Origin: Paramacrobiotus metropolitanus
Taxonomy: Eukaryota > Tardigrada > Eutardigrada > Parachela > Macrobiotidae
DNA: 64,000 nucleotides
Direction of reading: 5' to 3'
Assembly (NCBI RefSeq): GCF_019649055.1
Contig: NW_026570247.1
Location: 806,001-870,000 of the forward strand
Made by a program: the position numbers and the translations under genes. Numbering within the stretch: position 1 is the first letter of the stretch; the number at the start of each line of letters is the position of its first letter. Below the pieces are notes generated by a model. It was not told where the DNA came from and did not search any database. It saw only the letters and a program-made list of their open reading frames with translations. This document shows, piece after piece, positions 11,717 through 25,800 of this stretch.

Positions 11717-14700
11717 ATGAACGTGACGGTATCGAACGAATCACTGGAATTCAGCCTGGTCAACATCAGTCTGTCGCACTCCTTCCTCCGCGCCTGGTTC
11801 GGACTGACCGTCAGCCTGAGTATCATCAGCAGTTTTCTCTGCATCCTCCTCATCGCCAGCATCGTCCTGACGCAGCACAAATGGCGGAAGGGAGCCACCG
11901 TCCTCATCGTGCACCTCCTGTGCCTGGATCTGTTCGCCTGCGCCGTGACCTTTCCCGCGGTGACCATCGACGTCTTCCTCATGTTCAACGGACGCGTGCT
12001 GCATTCGCTGTGTCCACTGGACGCCTTCCTGCCCATCGCGGTGTGGTATACGAACTGCTGGGCGACCGCGCTGCTGGCGCTCAACCGCTTTGTCGCCATC
12101 CTCTTCCCCAGTTTCTACCGGTAATTATTTAACAAGCACTAATTATTTAACAATTATTTAACGAATTACCGGCGATTATTTGATAATTATTACGATTAAC
12201 AACGATTATTTTTGGTAACGATTACCTTTATTAAATTGACGGTTTAAATTCACTTGCTACAGTGTACAGCTAGTATCTGGAGCTCAAACATTCTTCTAAT
12301 CCTTACAAAATTTTTTTGTTTCGAAATTCTTACAATAACCCAAGTTTTCAATAATACAACAAAATTATTCTGCTTCTTTTAAAATGCATTTTGACATAAT
12401 TATTTTGAAAACTGGAGTTCATGGTAAATCAATGCAGTTAAATAAGATAACAATTAAAAAGCACATGAAGGTACGATTAACGATATAATATGTGCCGATT
12501 ATAATCTTACTTTCCGTACATTTAAAAAGTATTTTCATTAATAAATCTTTTGTCGATAAATAAATCAATAATCGTATTTACTCTGTAATACTGTATTTAG
12601 TTTTGATTACCAATTGATTATTAAATGTCATGATATATCAACTGCCATTGCTAAAATACTTGATGTTTGTGTCTCATCAAAACGTTCTCACATTTTCTAT
12701 ATAAGAAATATGCTATTTTGTCTGGTAACAAATAAGAAAACCATTAAATTACAAAAAAATTTTATATGATTATATTTGCCATGTATGAAGACTGAAACTA
12801 AAAATAATTCAATTATTTAATAAATTGTTTCTCTGTAATTATATTTTGAAACGATACCCAATTCTTGATCGGTGAGTAATAATTACACTTTTGACCTGAA
12901 TAATTAGTGTGTGACCTTTCACTTCCGTCAGGCACTGACCACTAACATTACTGTACTCTCGGCTCAATATGTCCCGGTTTTGTAAAGTATAGCCAGTCAA
13001 GCACTGTACGCGGTTCAAAAAATTCGCTGAATCAGGTGAACATAAATCCACCAATGAGCGTGATTGACTGTAATACTCGTCAATGTAACGGCTAACGATC
13101 GGTTTTCGAGCGCGTTGAACAGTAACGGTTCAGTTTTTTTTCGTCAGATATCACAGTTTAAACTTCAGTTTCTTAAATCCGTTCCACGACGACAATAATG
13201 AATTTTATTTCGCAATGTCGAAACGAGTTCAGAAAACTAATTAAAATTTAAATCAAAACAAAATCAAATTTGGGACTTTAAGAAAAAAGAATAAGTCTGG
13301 CTTTCCAAAGAACCGTCTGATTGCGATTACTGGAGTACCCAAAGAAGGGTTCGAGCTGTTCAGACGGTTCATTAGGCCTAAAAGACCGAACTCATTGAAT
13401 TACGTGACGTCCCTATAGTGTTGCATGGAAAGACTATACAAAACGGAGACATCGTGAGTCGAGAGTACTGTAACATCCGTTATTGAACAGCAATTCATAA
13501 GTCTTATATGCAAACGAGCATTTTTCAAATAGGTAAACATTATTATTAAAACATTCATTCGTTTGGCTAAGTTTTGCGTGACCTTTCATTTCCGGCAGGT
13601 ACCTGACGACCCGCCGCGCCTTAATGCTGACCATGTTGACCAGCTGGCTGATCGGCAGCAGCGCCTACGCCCCGGCGCTCTTCGGCGTGGGCGCCCGCTT
13701 CGTCGTCCGACCTCCGTACAATCTGTGCACGGTGGTGCCCTTCCACGACCACGCCTGGTACGCCATGGTCAGCGTGGGCCTGGGGGTGCCGGTGATCCTC
13801 GAGGGCACCGCCTACCTGGTTCTCTTCATCGTATTAACCAGCCGCCCCGCGGGGGTCGACAGCCAGGCGGCGGGCGGGGAGCGGGCGAAGAAGCGGCTGC
13901 GGCGCAAGATCAACGTGGCGCGCATGCTGTGTCTGTCGTATCTGTCCTGTCTGGTCTGTTATGCGGTGGTGCCGCTGCTGACCGGCATGTTCGGGGTCAA
14001 CGCCGCCGGGGAGAGTATGGAGATTGGATTGCTGGCCGTGACGCTGGAGCTGTTTGGCTATATGATCGCGCCGGTAATTTCTTCAGTAAATACGAAATTA
14101 ATGATACATACGTACTGATTTCTTACACAGTAAACGGAAAATTAAAAAAAGAAAATTAAAATTAGTATATTATGTACTGTTAATAGTAAGGAATAAATTA
14201 GCGAATTGTATCAATAAAAATATTTAATAAATTAGATGTATTACCTACACGACGAAAAATGAATGAAAATTATTAATAAATAGTTCAGAAAGTATTCGAT
14301 ACAACCAATAAATGAATACGAAGAAAATTAAATTAATAATTTTCACCAACGCAGCTTTATTGTATGTGAGCCTGCTGGTCGATTTAAGAAGGTCACTTCG
14401 CTCTGAAGTAAACTTTCCTACGTATGTGTACGATTATGGTTATTCAGCTACCTACGAGTACATACTGTCGAGCTTTGTTTACATGGAATACTTCAGAAAT
14501 GTTTTATAATATTATATTTTTTCAGTCATATAATTCTTTTATAAAATAGTCAGAATGAAATTAATTGACCTTATTACTGGCGTCTATATAATCAAATACC
14601 TAGTATTCAATGTATTAATATTTTGGTGTATTAATATGAGGAATATATAAATCTATCTAACGAGCCGGGTGCTGTATCTCAGTATCTATATAGATGGTGT

Positions 14701-14846
14701 ATCTGGCGTTGAACGAGGAATACCGGCGCGGTGCCCGGCGTATTCTATGCGGCCGATTGCGCGGGATGCGCGTGGCAGATGCCGAACTCTTCACCATCAC
14801 CAACGAAAACACCGCCAAAACCCGCGTCGATCCCGACACTTTATAA
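11717..14846 (+). CDS. Class A GPCR, three exons
   Basis: Exons 11717-12120, 13599-14073 and 14694-14846 join in phases 2 and 0 to give 343 residues. The N-terminus carries sequons NVT, NES and NIS. TM2 keeps its Asp (LLCLDLFA). A Cys before TM3 (SLCPLDAF) is present. The DRY motif is NRF (ALNRFVAILFP). The third cytoplasmic loop is short and basic (ERAKKRLRRKINVARM). TM7 reads IAPMVYLALNEEYRRG in place of NPxxY, followed by helix 8 with a Cys suited to palmitoylation (RRILCGRLRG). I chose the last acceptor at 14693 because the nearby CAG at 14680-14682 leads to an early stop, while TATAG|ATGGTG restores helix 8. AATAAA lies at 14902-14907. Predicted plasma-membrane receptor with unknown ligand. 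It is too diverged from the 4967-6769 receptor to call a recent duplicate. Confidence 0.92.
13310..13370. repeat. Short inverted repeat in GPCR intron
   Basis: GAACCGTCTGA (13310-13320) and its exact complement TCAGACGGTTC (13360-13370) flank a 39-bp spacer in intron 1 of the GPCR. It may be a tiny foldback element. No target duplication is obvious. Confidence 0.4.
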
Positions 14847-15624
14847 CCGGCACACAATCCTTCCCCAGTTTCTAATCAGAATAATTCGCCAATTAATTGC
14901 GAATAAATCTATCACTTATCGGCAATTTATGGAACATACCATTCAATAAAAATCCCAGAGTGATTCTGTAACAATGGTATGGCCGTTTATAAGGTACACG
15001 AGTATTACTTTTTCTTAGGATTATGGTTGTAAATTTCTGTAGTTTAATTTCTCGGCATTTATGGTTTTGTGGTTTTTTATGGTGTTTTTATTGTCGTTAT
15101 CCAAATAATTTTGTCTGTTTTATTAAGTTTATTTATTTGTGTTTATTTATTTATTTGTTTGTTTATTTATTTGTATTTTGTGTTTTATTTTATTACTGTA
15201 TTCATTTATTATTGAATATGTTTACATACTTATAATTATGGCTTTTTTATTTTTCTTTAAAAACTTCCCGACAACAACGAAAAATCATAAAAATATTGTA
15301 CTCGTAGCCAATCGTCGTTGGTGATCGCATAATTCGGACATTCTATTACGGACAGAAATAATTGGTTTAATCACGTGACTCACGTCCACCATCAAAATAA
15401 ATGGCCAATGAATTCATAAAATTGAAAACAAATTCAATAAAAATATTTTATAAATTCCATCTCTGAAACACCGGTCTATTCATCTTTTTTTAAACAAATA
15501 AAAAATCCAAAATTGACTAGCAAGTCAAACCCAAAAAGCGGCCAAAAACATCGCGAATAATAAATTAGAAAAATACTCTGAAAACAGCACCGAGGCGTGA
15601 TAATCCATAAAAACCGGATAAAAA
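14847..15624. other. Convergent intergenic; TTTA-rich tract
   Basis: Separates the GPCR 3' end from the aquaglyceroporin 3' end. Apart from the GPCR poly(A) signal, it holds a low-complexity tract of TTTATTTG-type repeats at about 15,118-15,190. No gene seen. Confidence 0.5.
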
Positions 15625-18600
15625 TCAGGGCGACTCCAACAAACCGCGTTTGGCGTCGGAATTGACCGGGGACACACCAAGGTCGTTGTATTTGGGCTTG
15701 AAGATGGGCGCGGGGGTGCTGCGGGAGGGCGTGGTGCGTAATGTGGCCAGGTCGACGCTGTCCAGGTCGGAGGCGCCGCGCACCTCTTGGCCTTTGACTA
15801 AAAGGTCATCCGGCCAGTGGGCGGCGATGAAGAACTGGTAGATAAGCACGCCCAGTAAGGCGCCCAGATGCGAGCCCACAATGGGGATCCAGAACCATTT
15901 ATACGTGCCGTTGAAGTTCGGCGTACTGTTCGAACAATAATCAATTAAGCAAAAAATTAAATAAAGAAAATTAGCGGAAAAAAACTAATTTTATAAAAAT
16001 AATTCAAAATTAATTACAATAATTTAACAGCGATCACACTGTGGCTGGCGAATATCCAGCTGAATTAATCACGATGAAATGCAATTTTAATTAAATACAG
16101 TTTCTTCAGATACAGTTTTACGTATACGTTTTACGCAGTATTAATCCAAAATAAAAATTACATTTTTTTTGAAAATCAGATCGACAGTTTCAATTAAAAT
16201 CAAAAATAAAACAGACTTATATTCTGAAAAAAAATATTTACTCGTTTACATAAATAATTTCGCCAGCTAAAGAATTTCTCAAAAATTTCAAAAGGACGTC
16301 AATAAATCAATATATGCAAAATATATCGGGTCGACAAGCAAACTCGAAAAGAAATAACAAAATAAATCAACGAAACCCCACAAAATCCACCGCCGAATAT
16401 TTTGGAATCAAACTGACAATTTGTTTGCCACGAATGAATACGCCCCTTGGAACGCGGTCAGTTGCGGCACCCACCTGAAGGTCTCCTCGCCCCAGCCGGC
16501 CAGGTAGGTGAACAATCGCGGCATGAGGTCCCGGGCGGGGTTCATGGCCGCGCCGGTGTTATAACCCAGACAGGCCACGATGGCCGAGATCAGCAGTCCA
16601 ATGTACAGCGGGACCATGCTGCTGGGAATGTGCCACAGCTTCTCGTCGATGATGGCCAGCACGCCGAACATCAGCACCGACGTCGCCACGATCTATACAG
16701 CAATCTATTTCTACTGTTCATTCTCATCAACAGAAAATTAATTCAACAAGAATAATAATCAAACAAAACACTGGGATCAAATAATAATTAATACTATTAA
16801 AATAATAATAATTCTTTTAAAAAAGGAATAATGCCGGGTGTTACCTGGTCGAAGAAGGCCGTCGTCCAGCTGATGTGCGGCGTGGGATAGGTGGCGAAGA
16901 TGGCGGCGGTGATATTGCTCTGGCTGGCCGAGAACAGGCTGAATGTATCTACACGACATGTGCCGGCAACATTGACAATTGTTTCGCAATTAAACAGCAT
17001 TTCTATAATGTATTCGATCAAAATTATGCATAATATAGAACGGCCCCAAGAAAAATAACAATTATTTTTCAACGAATTTTCCTGACGAAATGTGGGCACA
17101 CCACATCTTCTTACATGAAAAACGACATAAATACATAGTTATCGCTAATGGTAAGCTTATTTTTACGGTAATTAGAGCACAATAATTCAAATGGAATGAA
17201 AAAAAATTAACCAAAACCTGAATAAAATCAGCACTATTAAGCACACGTATGTTCTACATTTATTGCTTAATTACATATAAAAAAACGCAAATATACAAAA
17301 AAAATCACCACAAAATCCGCGGCGGAAGTAGCGCAATAAACGTGAAAGAAAATTTTGACGCGGTTTAAACCGAATTGGACAGCGGACAGTACTGACCGAC
17401 ATAGATGACGTAGATGCCGGCCGAGGCGACCATGGCGCCGATGTACTGCGCGGCCATGTACACCAGCATCTTCTTCCAGGAAATGCGCCCCATCGCGGCG
17501 AAGGCCAGCGACACGGCCGGATTCAGATGGGCACCTGCACCGAACCGTCAAAGTAATTACCCGCTATTTTTAAAATGCGCCTGCCTTTTCTGGAGACACA
17601 TCCACGATGAAATAAATAAATTATTTCCAAATTAAAAATAAAATTAAACTACTGTTTGTCACATACATACAAATTATCATCGAAAAAATAAAATAAAATT
17701 TAAAATTTACTAAAATAAAATAAAACAAAATAAAATTAATAAAATTTAATATATTAAATATAATATATCTTATATATTAAATATAATATATTTAATAAAA
17801 TAAAATTTACTAGGAAAATAAAGCGGGAATTACTGGTTACGGTTATTGCCAAAACAAAATTAAAATAAATAATAATCGTAAAAAAATTCATAAAAAAATA
17901 AGTAACACTGTAAACCGGAAGTGTGTACGAACCGGAGACGCCGCCGCACACCAGGACGCCCATCATGACGGCCAGACCGGCGCCGATGATGAGATGGGTG
18001 TGATCCGGGCCGGATACCAGCTGCACTGGTTGGCGTTCGCCGGTCACTGACGACACCCGCAGCCGGTTGAAGGTGGCGTGTGCCGCCATGGCGTCAATCA
18101 TGTACTACGAGTACAAATCGGAAAATTTACTCGAATTATTATCGTTATATAAATTTTTAAAAGTATTGCCATTTCCTGTACATCCGGCTTTGTATTAATT
18201 CACGACAGTTAAAACATAAAAAAATAAGGCAAAGAAAAAAGAAAATAAATAAAGAAAAAAGTTTAAATCACACAAATTTATCGAAACTAACCTACCGTAT
18301 TCACAAAAATCAATTTAAAAACCATTAATAGCATCAAGTTAATATAATGCTGTAGGTAGATTAAAGAATTTTTCTGTTATGAAATAAATTTCGCAACACA
18401 TATAAATTTAGAATTTAACACCATACTTCTACTGTATAGGAGCGAAACAGCCAATAGCGGAGACTTTTTTAATGGTTTTCCGGTTTACCCGTATATTCTC
18501 ATAATATATTTATTATTCTATATTATATAATATTATTAAATCGCCAGCACTATGAAAAATCCATGTTTAATTATTTTGTAACTTAATTACACTCTTAATT

Positions 18601-19162
18601 CGGCATAATTTGGCGCTTTCAAGTTTCAACCGTTTGCGATTCCGTTTTCCAGACAGACTGAAGACTGTGCAATATCTCGTAAATTCTCAACGAACACTGT
18701 CTGATACTTTCACCGCAAACAGCAAGCTTAACAATTTATCCGCGAGCACAATTCAGAAAATAATTTCATCAAATTGCCCGAAGCAATGCGAACATCTTAA
18801 AGATAAAAAAGTATCGTTAAAATTGCAGCGCGCCAAAAAAGTCCCGGTAGTAACCATTACCACTCAACTGCGTTTTAAAAACTCGGCTCACTCTGCGAAT
18901 ATCCTGTATGTCCAGGCTTAACACAAAGGATAATTTTCACGTTCTGTCGCGTTATAAATTTTGAAATTTCCGCTTTTAGTGAAAAACTTCAAGCACGTAC
19001 TTTAGGAAAACCGGAAGCGCAGTCGAGTAAGTGCTCTAAAAATGTAAATTGTTGACTTACCACCAGAACCAATGAACCGAAAAACTCCGCCAAAAAGCAC
19101 CGAATATACTCATGCTGGAAGCCCACAGCGCGCTTCAGTGTTCGCCGCCAGGAAACGGTCAT
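15625..19162 (-). CDS. Aquaglyceroporin, six exons
   Basis: Exons in coding order: 19162-19061, 18104-17933, 17534-17397, 16948-16845, 16692-16418, 15925-15625. All phases agree and the sum is 1,092 nt (363 residues). The protein is a six-helix MIP channel. The first pore motif is [12 protein letters not shown] (about residue 96). The second is [18 protein letters not shown] (about 223), where the Asp after the second NPA is diagnostic of the glycerol-conducting GlpF/AQP3-7-9-10 branch. The first helix begins [13 protein letters not shown]. The loop before the last helix reads [23 protein letters not shown]. It should pass water and glycerol across the plasma membrane. The start at 19162 is the ATG nearest the first helix; an in-frame ATG at 19219 would add 19 residues. 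The exon 2 donor (GTTCGT) and exon 5 donor (GTCAGT) are weak but required by phase and homology. Confidence 0.95.
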
Positions 19163-21209
19163 TTTCAAAATAATCAGGCCAAATACTGCACAATCACCGG
19201 TACAACTCAGAAATCCCACTGCACGGAGATCCCAGCACTCTCATCCGGCCCGCGTCGACAAGGAAGAGGAAAAAACCACAACAAAAGTTGCAAAACAGCC
19301 CAGAATATCCTTTTTGTTGTTGAAGAACTGGCTAAAAATATCGACCAGCGCCAAAAATCAGTGAGTCATGCGGTTATTATTCAATCTAACCCGGACCGAA
19401 ACCGAGCTGTCGAATCAACCAATCGACGTGTGTATCGCTTACACAATCAAGCGGGCGGAGGCGGGGTCTTGTGCAAAGTGCGAACCGACGGCTTTTTTCA
19501 AAATTTCTCGGTCTGGTACTGAAAAACTTGACTGGATTAGCCGTTACGGAATAATTGCTGGGTAATGATCGCTTAGAAAAAATTTCCCTTGTGGCGATTG
19601 CATAAGTCTGTGCTGTTTTACACGATACAACCTGTTTGCTTTTAGATAATTTTCATCAAATTAAACCGATGAGAAATAACATTTATTTTCAGTGATCGGG
19701 TGCTGGACACGCGAGTGGACAGACAAAGGAAAAGTTCGGAAGATTGCGCGTGCTGATAAGGGGATTTAAATCCGTCTTTTGCTCTCGCGGTGCACTCGCT
19801 GCACCGTGGCTTTAAAAGTTACAAGACGTACGAACAAGTTGTACGAGTTGCGTACTAAAATTTAATGGTATTAACGATAACTCGTAAAGTGCAGTCTGCA
19901 CCCGCGTACGTACAAGCGTTGTGTGGTGTACGTTGTTCGAAGCCGATGACGTAAAGCTGATTTTACCGGGCCGATAACACTTATGCAAAAATATGCCTAT
20001 TAGATCATTCTCTAAAAAAGTGTCAAATAATTCGCAAATAAATGCGCGAATTAATCAGAATATACTTGCATCGAGTGGCTGTGCCATGATGCCATCCATC
20101 ACACCTTGTGTGATGCGCCGCTCCGCGCCGAACCCCGTGTTACGCACCCGGCACAAATAAAAAGTCAACAATGCCGGGTCCGAGCAAACACTCCGCGGAA
20201 CACACACACTCAAAACAGCCGCTGCTGCAACAAGCGGTAAATTTTTCTCGCCTGCTGACTGTGTATTACTAATGAAACATGAGCTATAACTTTTGTACAA
20301 ACCCGGTAATTTTCCTGTTTTATGGCACTTTACGTAATTCGTCATCAATATAACGGAAAATTTTCAATGAAGCGCTTTACACTTTCGCATTTCACGACAA
20401 ATAAACCGGCAAGACGCAAAATGACGATTGGAAAATACTTTGTAGTACAATTTGTAAATTTTAAAATAATATTATAGTTACCGGTGCTTCCTAATCGTTA
20501 CAATTTTAGGGCATAATTGTGGTACGAATGGTTTATTTTACAGAAATGTTCCAAGACTATTCCCAACATTTCTCAATTTTTGGGAATATTTTATCCAGTA
20601 TCAGTTATTGTAAATTATTTTTATTTTTTTAAAAATTATTTCGAATTATTTTTTAATTTATAAGTTTCATATTTTTTAAAATTTATATGTTGCTATTTTT
20701 TCAAGTTTTCATTTTTACTATGTTTTGATAAAATTAGAAATTACTACTATCATCATCTAAAAAATTTATATTTCCTAAATTTTTTTTAAATATTCCTTTC
20801 GCAAACTTTTCTGATAGCCACATAAATCTCAATTCCTGATAATTTAATCGGTAAAAATTTCACAACAATCAACCATTAACATGACATACTGTACAAGACA
20901 CACTGAAAAACAACCAAAACTCCACTGCAAAAAACGCCACACAAAATCAAAGCAAAAAATCACACACCAACGATAAAAACAGCCCTGGGAAGGAAAACGA
21001 ATAAAAATAAAGGATTTTAAATTAAGGCAGTCTCCGCGCCCCCCACTCCCCCGTCGACACTCTCCGGAATGCGCCAGCCACATCCAAAAAAAACGGGAAA
21101 ACTAACAACAACAACGGGACGTCCTCCCCGCCTCCACCGGGACTTCCGGCGGGCGTCCCTTTGGTCCCTGCCCGAGCTACCCTGACTACATCATGGCGGA
21201 CGTCCCTCC
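19163..21209. other. Intergenic between aquaporin and PPP1R37 homolog
   Basis: Contains the upstream region of the minus-strand aquaglyceroporin and the 3' flank of the PPP1R37 homolog. Plus and minus ORFs here (19112-19522, 20055-20348, 20844-21083) show no domain features or splice support. 20,450-20,830 is strongly AT-rich. No RNA gene or mobile element recognised. Confidence 0.45.
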
Positions 21210-22810
21210 TCAGAACATCATCCCATCCCCGAAGGCGTGGGTGGCCGGGAGCAGCATCTGGAGGTCCTCCAGACGCCCCGACTCCTCCTCCTTGACGTTC
21301 TCCACCCGCTCCGGCTTCGGGACCTCCGCGGGGACCATGGTATCCTTGCTGTTGCGGCGGAAGGTGTTCTTCCACGAGCTCAACAACCCCCCGGGCTTGG
21401 GGTCGGTCCCACCGGGCGGGGAGCCCTTGGAGACCGTCGGGGAGGCTTCGTTGGTCGGGCTGAGCACCGACTGCATGCTGTTGTAGATTTTTTCCGTAGC
21501 CTTGACCAGACTGATCTGGAAGCGGCCCTTGACGACGGCCGGACCGCCCGGGAAGACGGAGGCGGGCGGGGCGGGACGCAGGGGGAAGAGCTCCTCGTGC
21601 AGGCGGTCCTGGACGGAGAGCGGGCCGGTGGCCATGACGCTGGTGATGGAGAAGCGGCGGATCCCGCCGGCGGGGCGACATTTCTTGGGCACGTCGATGT
21701 CCAGGGAGGAGGGTGACGCGGAGGTGGCGGTGTTGCCCAGGAACTCCGGGAAGTCCCCGGCCGGGTCCTCCAGGTCCAGAATCGGCGCCGGGGGCTCTTG
21801 TTCTTCCTCCAGCTCCACCACGTCGTCCACCAGCTGGGCTTCTAGAGAAAGAAATAACAATTAATTTTCATACGAGTACACAACAAAAAAACACGCATAA
21901 AAAATCCAAATTACAAAAATTTCCAGAAATTAGAAAGATCTCATAATAATTTAACGTTCTTGTACGCCAAAATTCTACTAAAATTCACAAAATTTTTATA
22001 CTTTTTATTAAACTATTCAGTATAAATATCACACCGGAAATTAATCGTTCGCGCCTTAAATCACTTTCATTATTCCTGCATTATAAAAAACAACGGTGTT
22101 TAATGTTATTACGAGTATTTTTCCGTTTCTTTAATTTATAAAGATCAACGTCTTCCCAATATAAAGATCGACAACAAAACGAGGCCAAAAGGAGAAAAAA
22201 TTCAACCTCACAACAAACAACATTTTTACATTTTTTTAAAATTTTTACATAAAAAATCTCGATATTTAATCGGTGACTGACCGGTGTGGGGCGGCGGCTC
22301 CTCCGGGCCGGCCGGCTGCCCGTCCAACGGCTGCGGCGCACTGCCTTGCTCGAATTTCTCGATGTTGTTGATGCAGGTCATCTGGATCATCTTCAGCGCC
22401 TCGCGAATCGTCTCCATGTGCTTGGCGTCCTTCACATCATAACTCATGTCCAGCCGGATCAGTCCGGGGCACAACTTCGTCGCGTGGGCCAACGCCAGCC
22501 ACCCGCCGGCGCGGATCTGCTCGTTATTGCGCAGATCCAGTCGCAGGAAGCGCGGATGATCCGCCAGGTACTCCGCCAGCGCAATACACCCTATCAACAC
22601 CGCATTTTCCCCAACTTTCTCGTTACACCGAGTTTCTTCGCATTTTTCTATTCAATATTATTATCATTATTATCACTCCACAGAAGACAAACTCCGTTAA
22701 CGCAGATATCTTACCAGGCTATTGGCTTTTTTAGGATAATTTTGAAAATTTTTTACTTTTACAAATTTCCTTTAAAGTCTCCTTTAATGGAGTTTGGCTA
22801 CTGTAGTTGC

Positions 22811-22843
<33 letters not shown>

Positions 22844-25800
22844 TAGCCGGTACTGTACAAATACACCCACCCGGATTTTATAACTAATTCAAGTTTATCA
22901 AGTCTAAATTTAAAGCACTGAACAACATCCGTAATTTGTTAACAGCTGGAGAAGAAAAAAATTTATAAAATTTAACTGAATTAATTAATCAACTGAATTA
23001 AATCCCATTCAAATTTTTTCGATTTACTGTTGATACAGTTGGTGTTACCTTCGTTGGAAATCTTGCAGGACTGCAGACCGAGACGGCGCAGCGAGCGATT
23101 GCGCATCAGCGCGTCCTTTATCACAAACAGCGCATCATCCGTCAAATCGTTCATCCCCATGTTCAGCGTCTCCAGCGAGCGCGTACGGTTCTGCAGTAAA
23201 AAAAACCGCCGTTTAAAAAAACAATCAACCAACCTACTGAAAAAAGCAATAAAAAATATACCACTAATTAAAGCGCTAATAATACAAAATATTTCAAATT
23301 CCCATACTGGCTTGTAAAAACGTTAACAAATTCTATCAAGGACAAATTACCGACATTTTCTCCGATTTCTCCACGATGAGAATTATGAGAATTTATTTTT
23401 AAAAATATTCTGGTACGTCAGCAAACCGTAAAGAAAATGCAGAAAAAATACAGAAAAACAGGTACCTACGTCAAAAAAATGTAGAGAAAATATATGGAAA
23501 AATACAGAACAAATATAGAAAAATTATAGAAGAAATATAAAAACATAATAGCAAAAACAACAGAAAAAAATACACAAGAATAGAAACATTCAAGATAGAA
23601 ATACAAGAAAATTACTGAAAGCGCCCATAAAATATGCATTTTCCATCGTCCACCACGCAGGCAATTTTCTAAATTTTACAAATGCCGTAATTTTCATAAA
23701 AATAATCTCCTTGTGAAAAAATATGCGATGACAATTACCAGCGCCGAGGCGAGGCTTTTGGCGACATTCCCGGTCAGATAATTATTCCACAGCACCAGCG
23801 CGCGCAGTCCGTAGTGCGCGCCGTTCCCGTCGTCATCCAGACTGTCGAAGAGATGACTGGCGCCCACATCCTGCATCCACAACGTCCCAGATCGATCGAT
23901 TAATTCAATTAGGATAATGCGTGCGGAATGTGATGATCGCACTTGAGCACAACAAACAGAGAAAACACAGAATGTACCGCGATGGAATTATTCCGCAGAT
24001 CCAGCAGTTTAATCCGCCAGCCGTGTTTCAACGCGGAGGCCACGTGGATCATGTCGGTGGGTGTGAGACGGTTGTCGGCCAGGAACAGCTCCTGCACCGT
24101 CTCACTGAACTGCAGCGCCGAAACTAAACACAGAATAAAACACAAAAATATTCGTCAGTAGATTTACGCTGTTTTATATAAACAATTAATTAAAAAAAAT
24201 TCTCCACGCATATTCGTACTGGATTTTTTCATCTTCTATCCATTTTCTCAATAAATTAATTCAACAGCAATATATAAAAAAAACAAATAACTCATTATTT
24301 ACCAACACAAAAAAGTTAAAATTCACGAAGTGACTCAGTAATAAAGTCAGAATTATTAATTAATAAACATAAGAAATGGAAAATAAAAATGATTTATTTA
24401 CGAATTCTAAATAAAATGGAAAAATATACCGAGCAATTAGAATAATCAGTTTGAACAGAAAATTTTTAAAAAGGAAAAACAATTCAGCAGATGATGAAAA
24501 CAGAATTCCGAAGTAATAAGAATAAACCTAAGAAATCTAAAATAAAAATACTTTTATACAAGAATCATAGGCAGCGTTAAAGGCAATACAATTTAAATTG
24601 AAATAAATAAAAAAATAAAGGAAAGGAGAAGAGAAATTAGAAAAAGATCCAAGGAAATTAACGGCATTAGGACGTACTGAGGAGGAAGGTGCCCCGGCCA
24701 CTGAGGTTGCAGTTTTCCATGTGCAGGGTGACAATGTTGCTGCCGCAACGCAGCGCCCGCGTAATCAACGACGTATACTGGTCCTGCAGGGCGTTGTTCC
24801 GCAAATCCAGGTAGTACACGCAACACTGCGAAAGTCCCATCCAACATTAACAATAATAAAAATGAAAACTCTGGTGCCAATGCCGGCAAATAATTGCAAC
24901 AGTCCATGGTAACTAGCTGTTAAAATATTGCCAACAATTCACTAAGTACTGGAAAAACATTAAAAAATAAAACATAATAAATATTCAATGCTCAATGCAA
25001 CGGTAATTCAAGAAAACACCCGCGGACCAACGCAGTTATTATTGTAATTATTATTTGCTATATCAGTTATTGTTATTATTTATTTGAATAACTATTATTA
25101 TTTATTTGTAAATAAAGTGCGCCAAACAATTTACGTCGTAAAACTACGACAACATATCAAATAAGCAGCAAAACGTAGTGCAGTGGCTAAAAACTGAACA
25201 TATGACCACGCGCAAAGCCAAGAATTCGCTAATAAAAAATCACAACGTACTAGCATTGTAAAACTGAATACCTTTTTGAGGATTTTGGCGAGGGCTAGCC
25301 AGCCGCGGAACTGCAGTTTTTTATTGCCGGCCATGACCAGCCGGTCGGCGAACTGGTAATACTCCAGCATATCCATCAACGCCACCGCCAGCTGCAACAC
25401 AACCGATAAGCAGCTCATCCCGCACTCAAAACAAGCCGCGTTTCTGTCACGCCGACGGCGCATTTATTTGCGGCTCATCCCCGTGTAAGCCGCCGTTTCC
25501 GGTGGCGTGCTGTATTTATTTTACCAACATCACTCAGTCGACCGCAAAAGCCATTGCAAACTAATCATAAATGCCGAGTCTATCCCAGTTTCCACACGCG
25601 AAAACACCTCATCCAAGTAAACAATAATTAATCCAATAAAAATTGCTTCACATTTTATAAGTAAATCGCATTCCAAAATTTATCCGCTGTTCTGGTAAAA
25701 ATTCAAGAAATAAAATACAGGCTATTTTATTGAAGAAAAATCACGAAGCTAATTCCGCGATTAATGAAAAAAATTTCAATACAATCCAGAAACAAGCGAC

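Noticed and set aside
12900-12935. Second copy of the GPCR intron acceptor (TGACCTTTCACTTCCGTCAG)
   Set aside because: Similar to the true acceptor at 13598 but leads into no compatible coding sequence; probably a decoy or small duplication.
21193-21864. Plus-strand ORFs over the last PPP1R37 exon
   Set aside because: Shadows of the minus-strand exon; no start context or domains.
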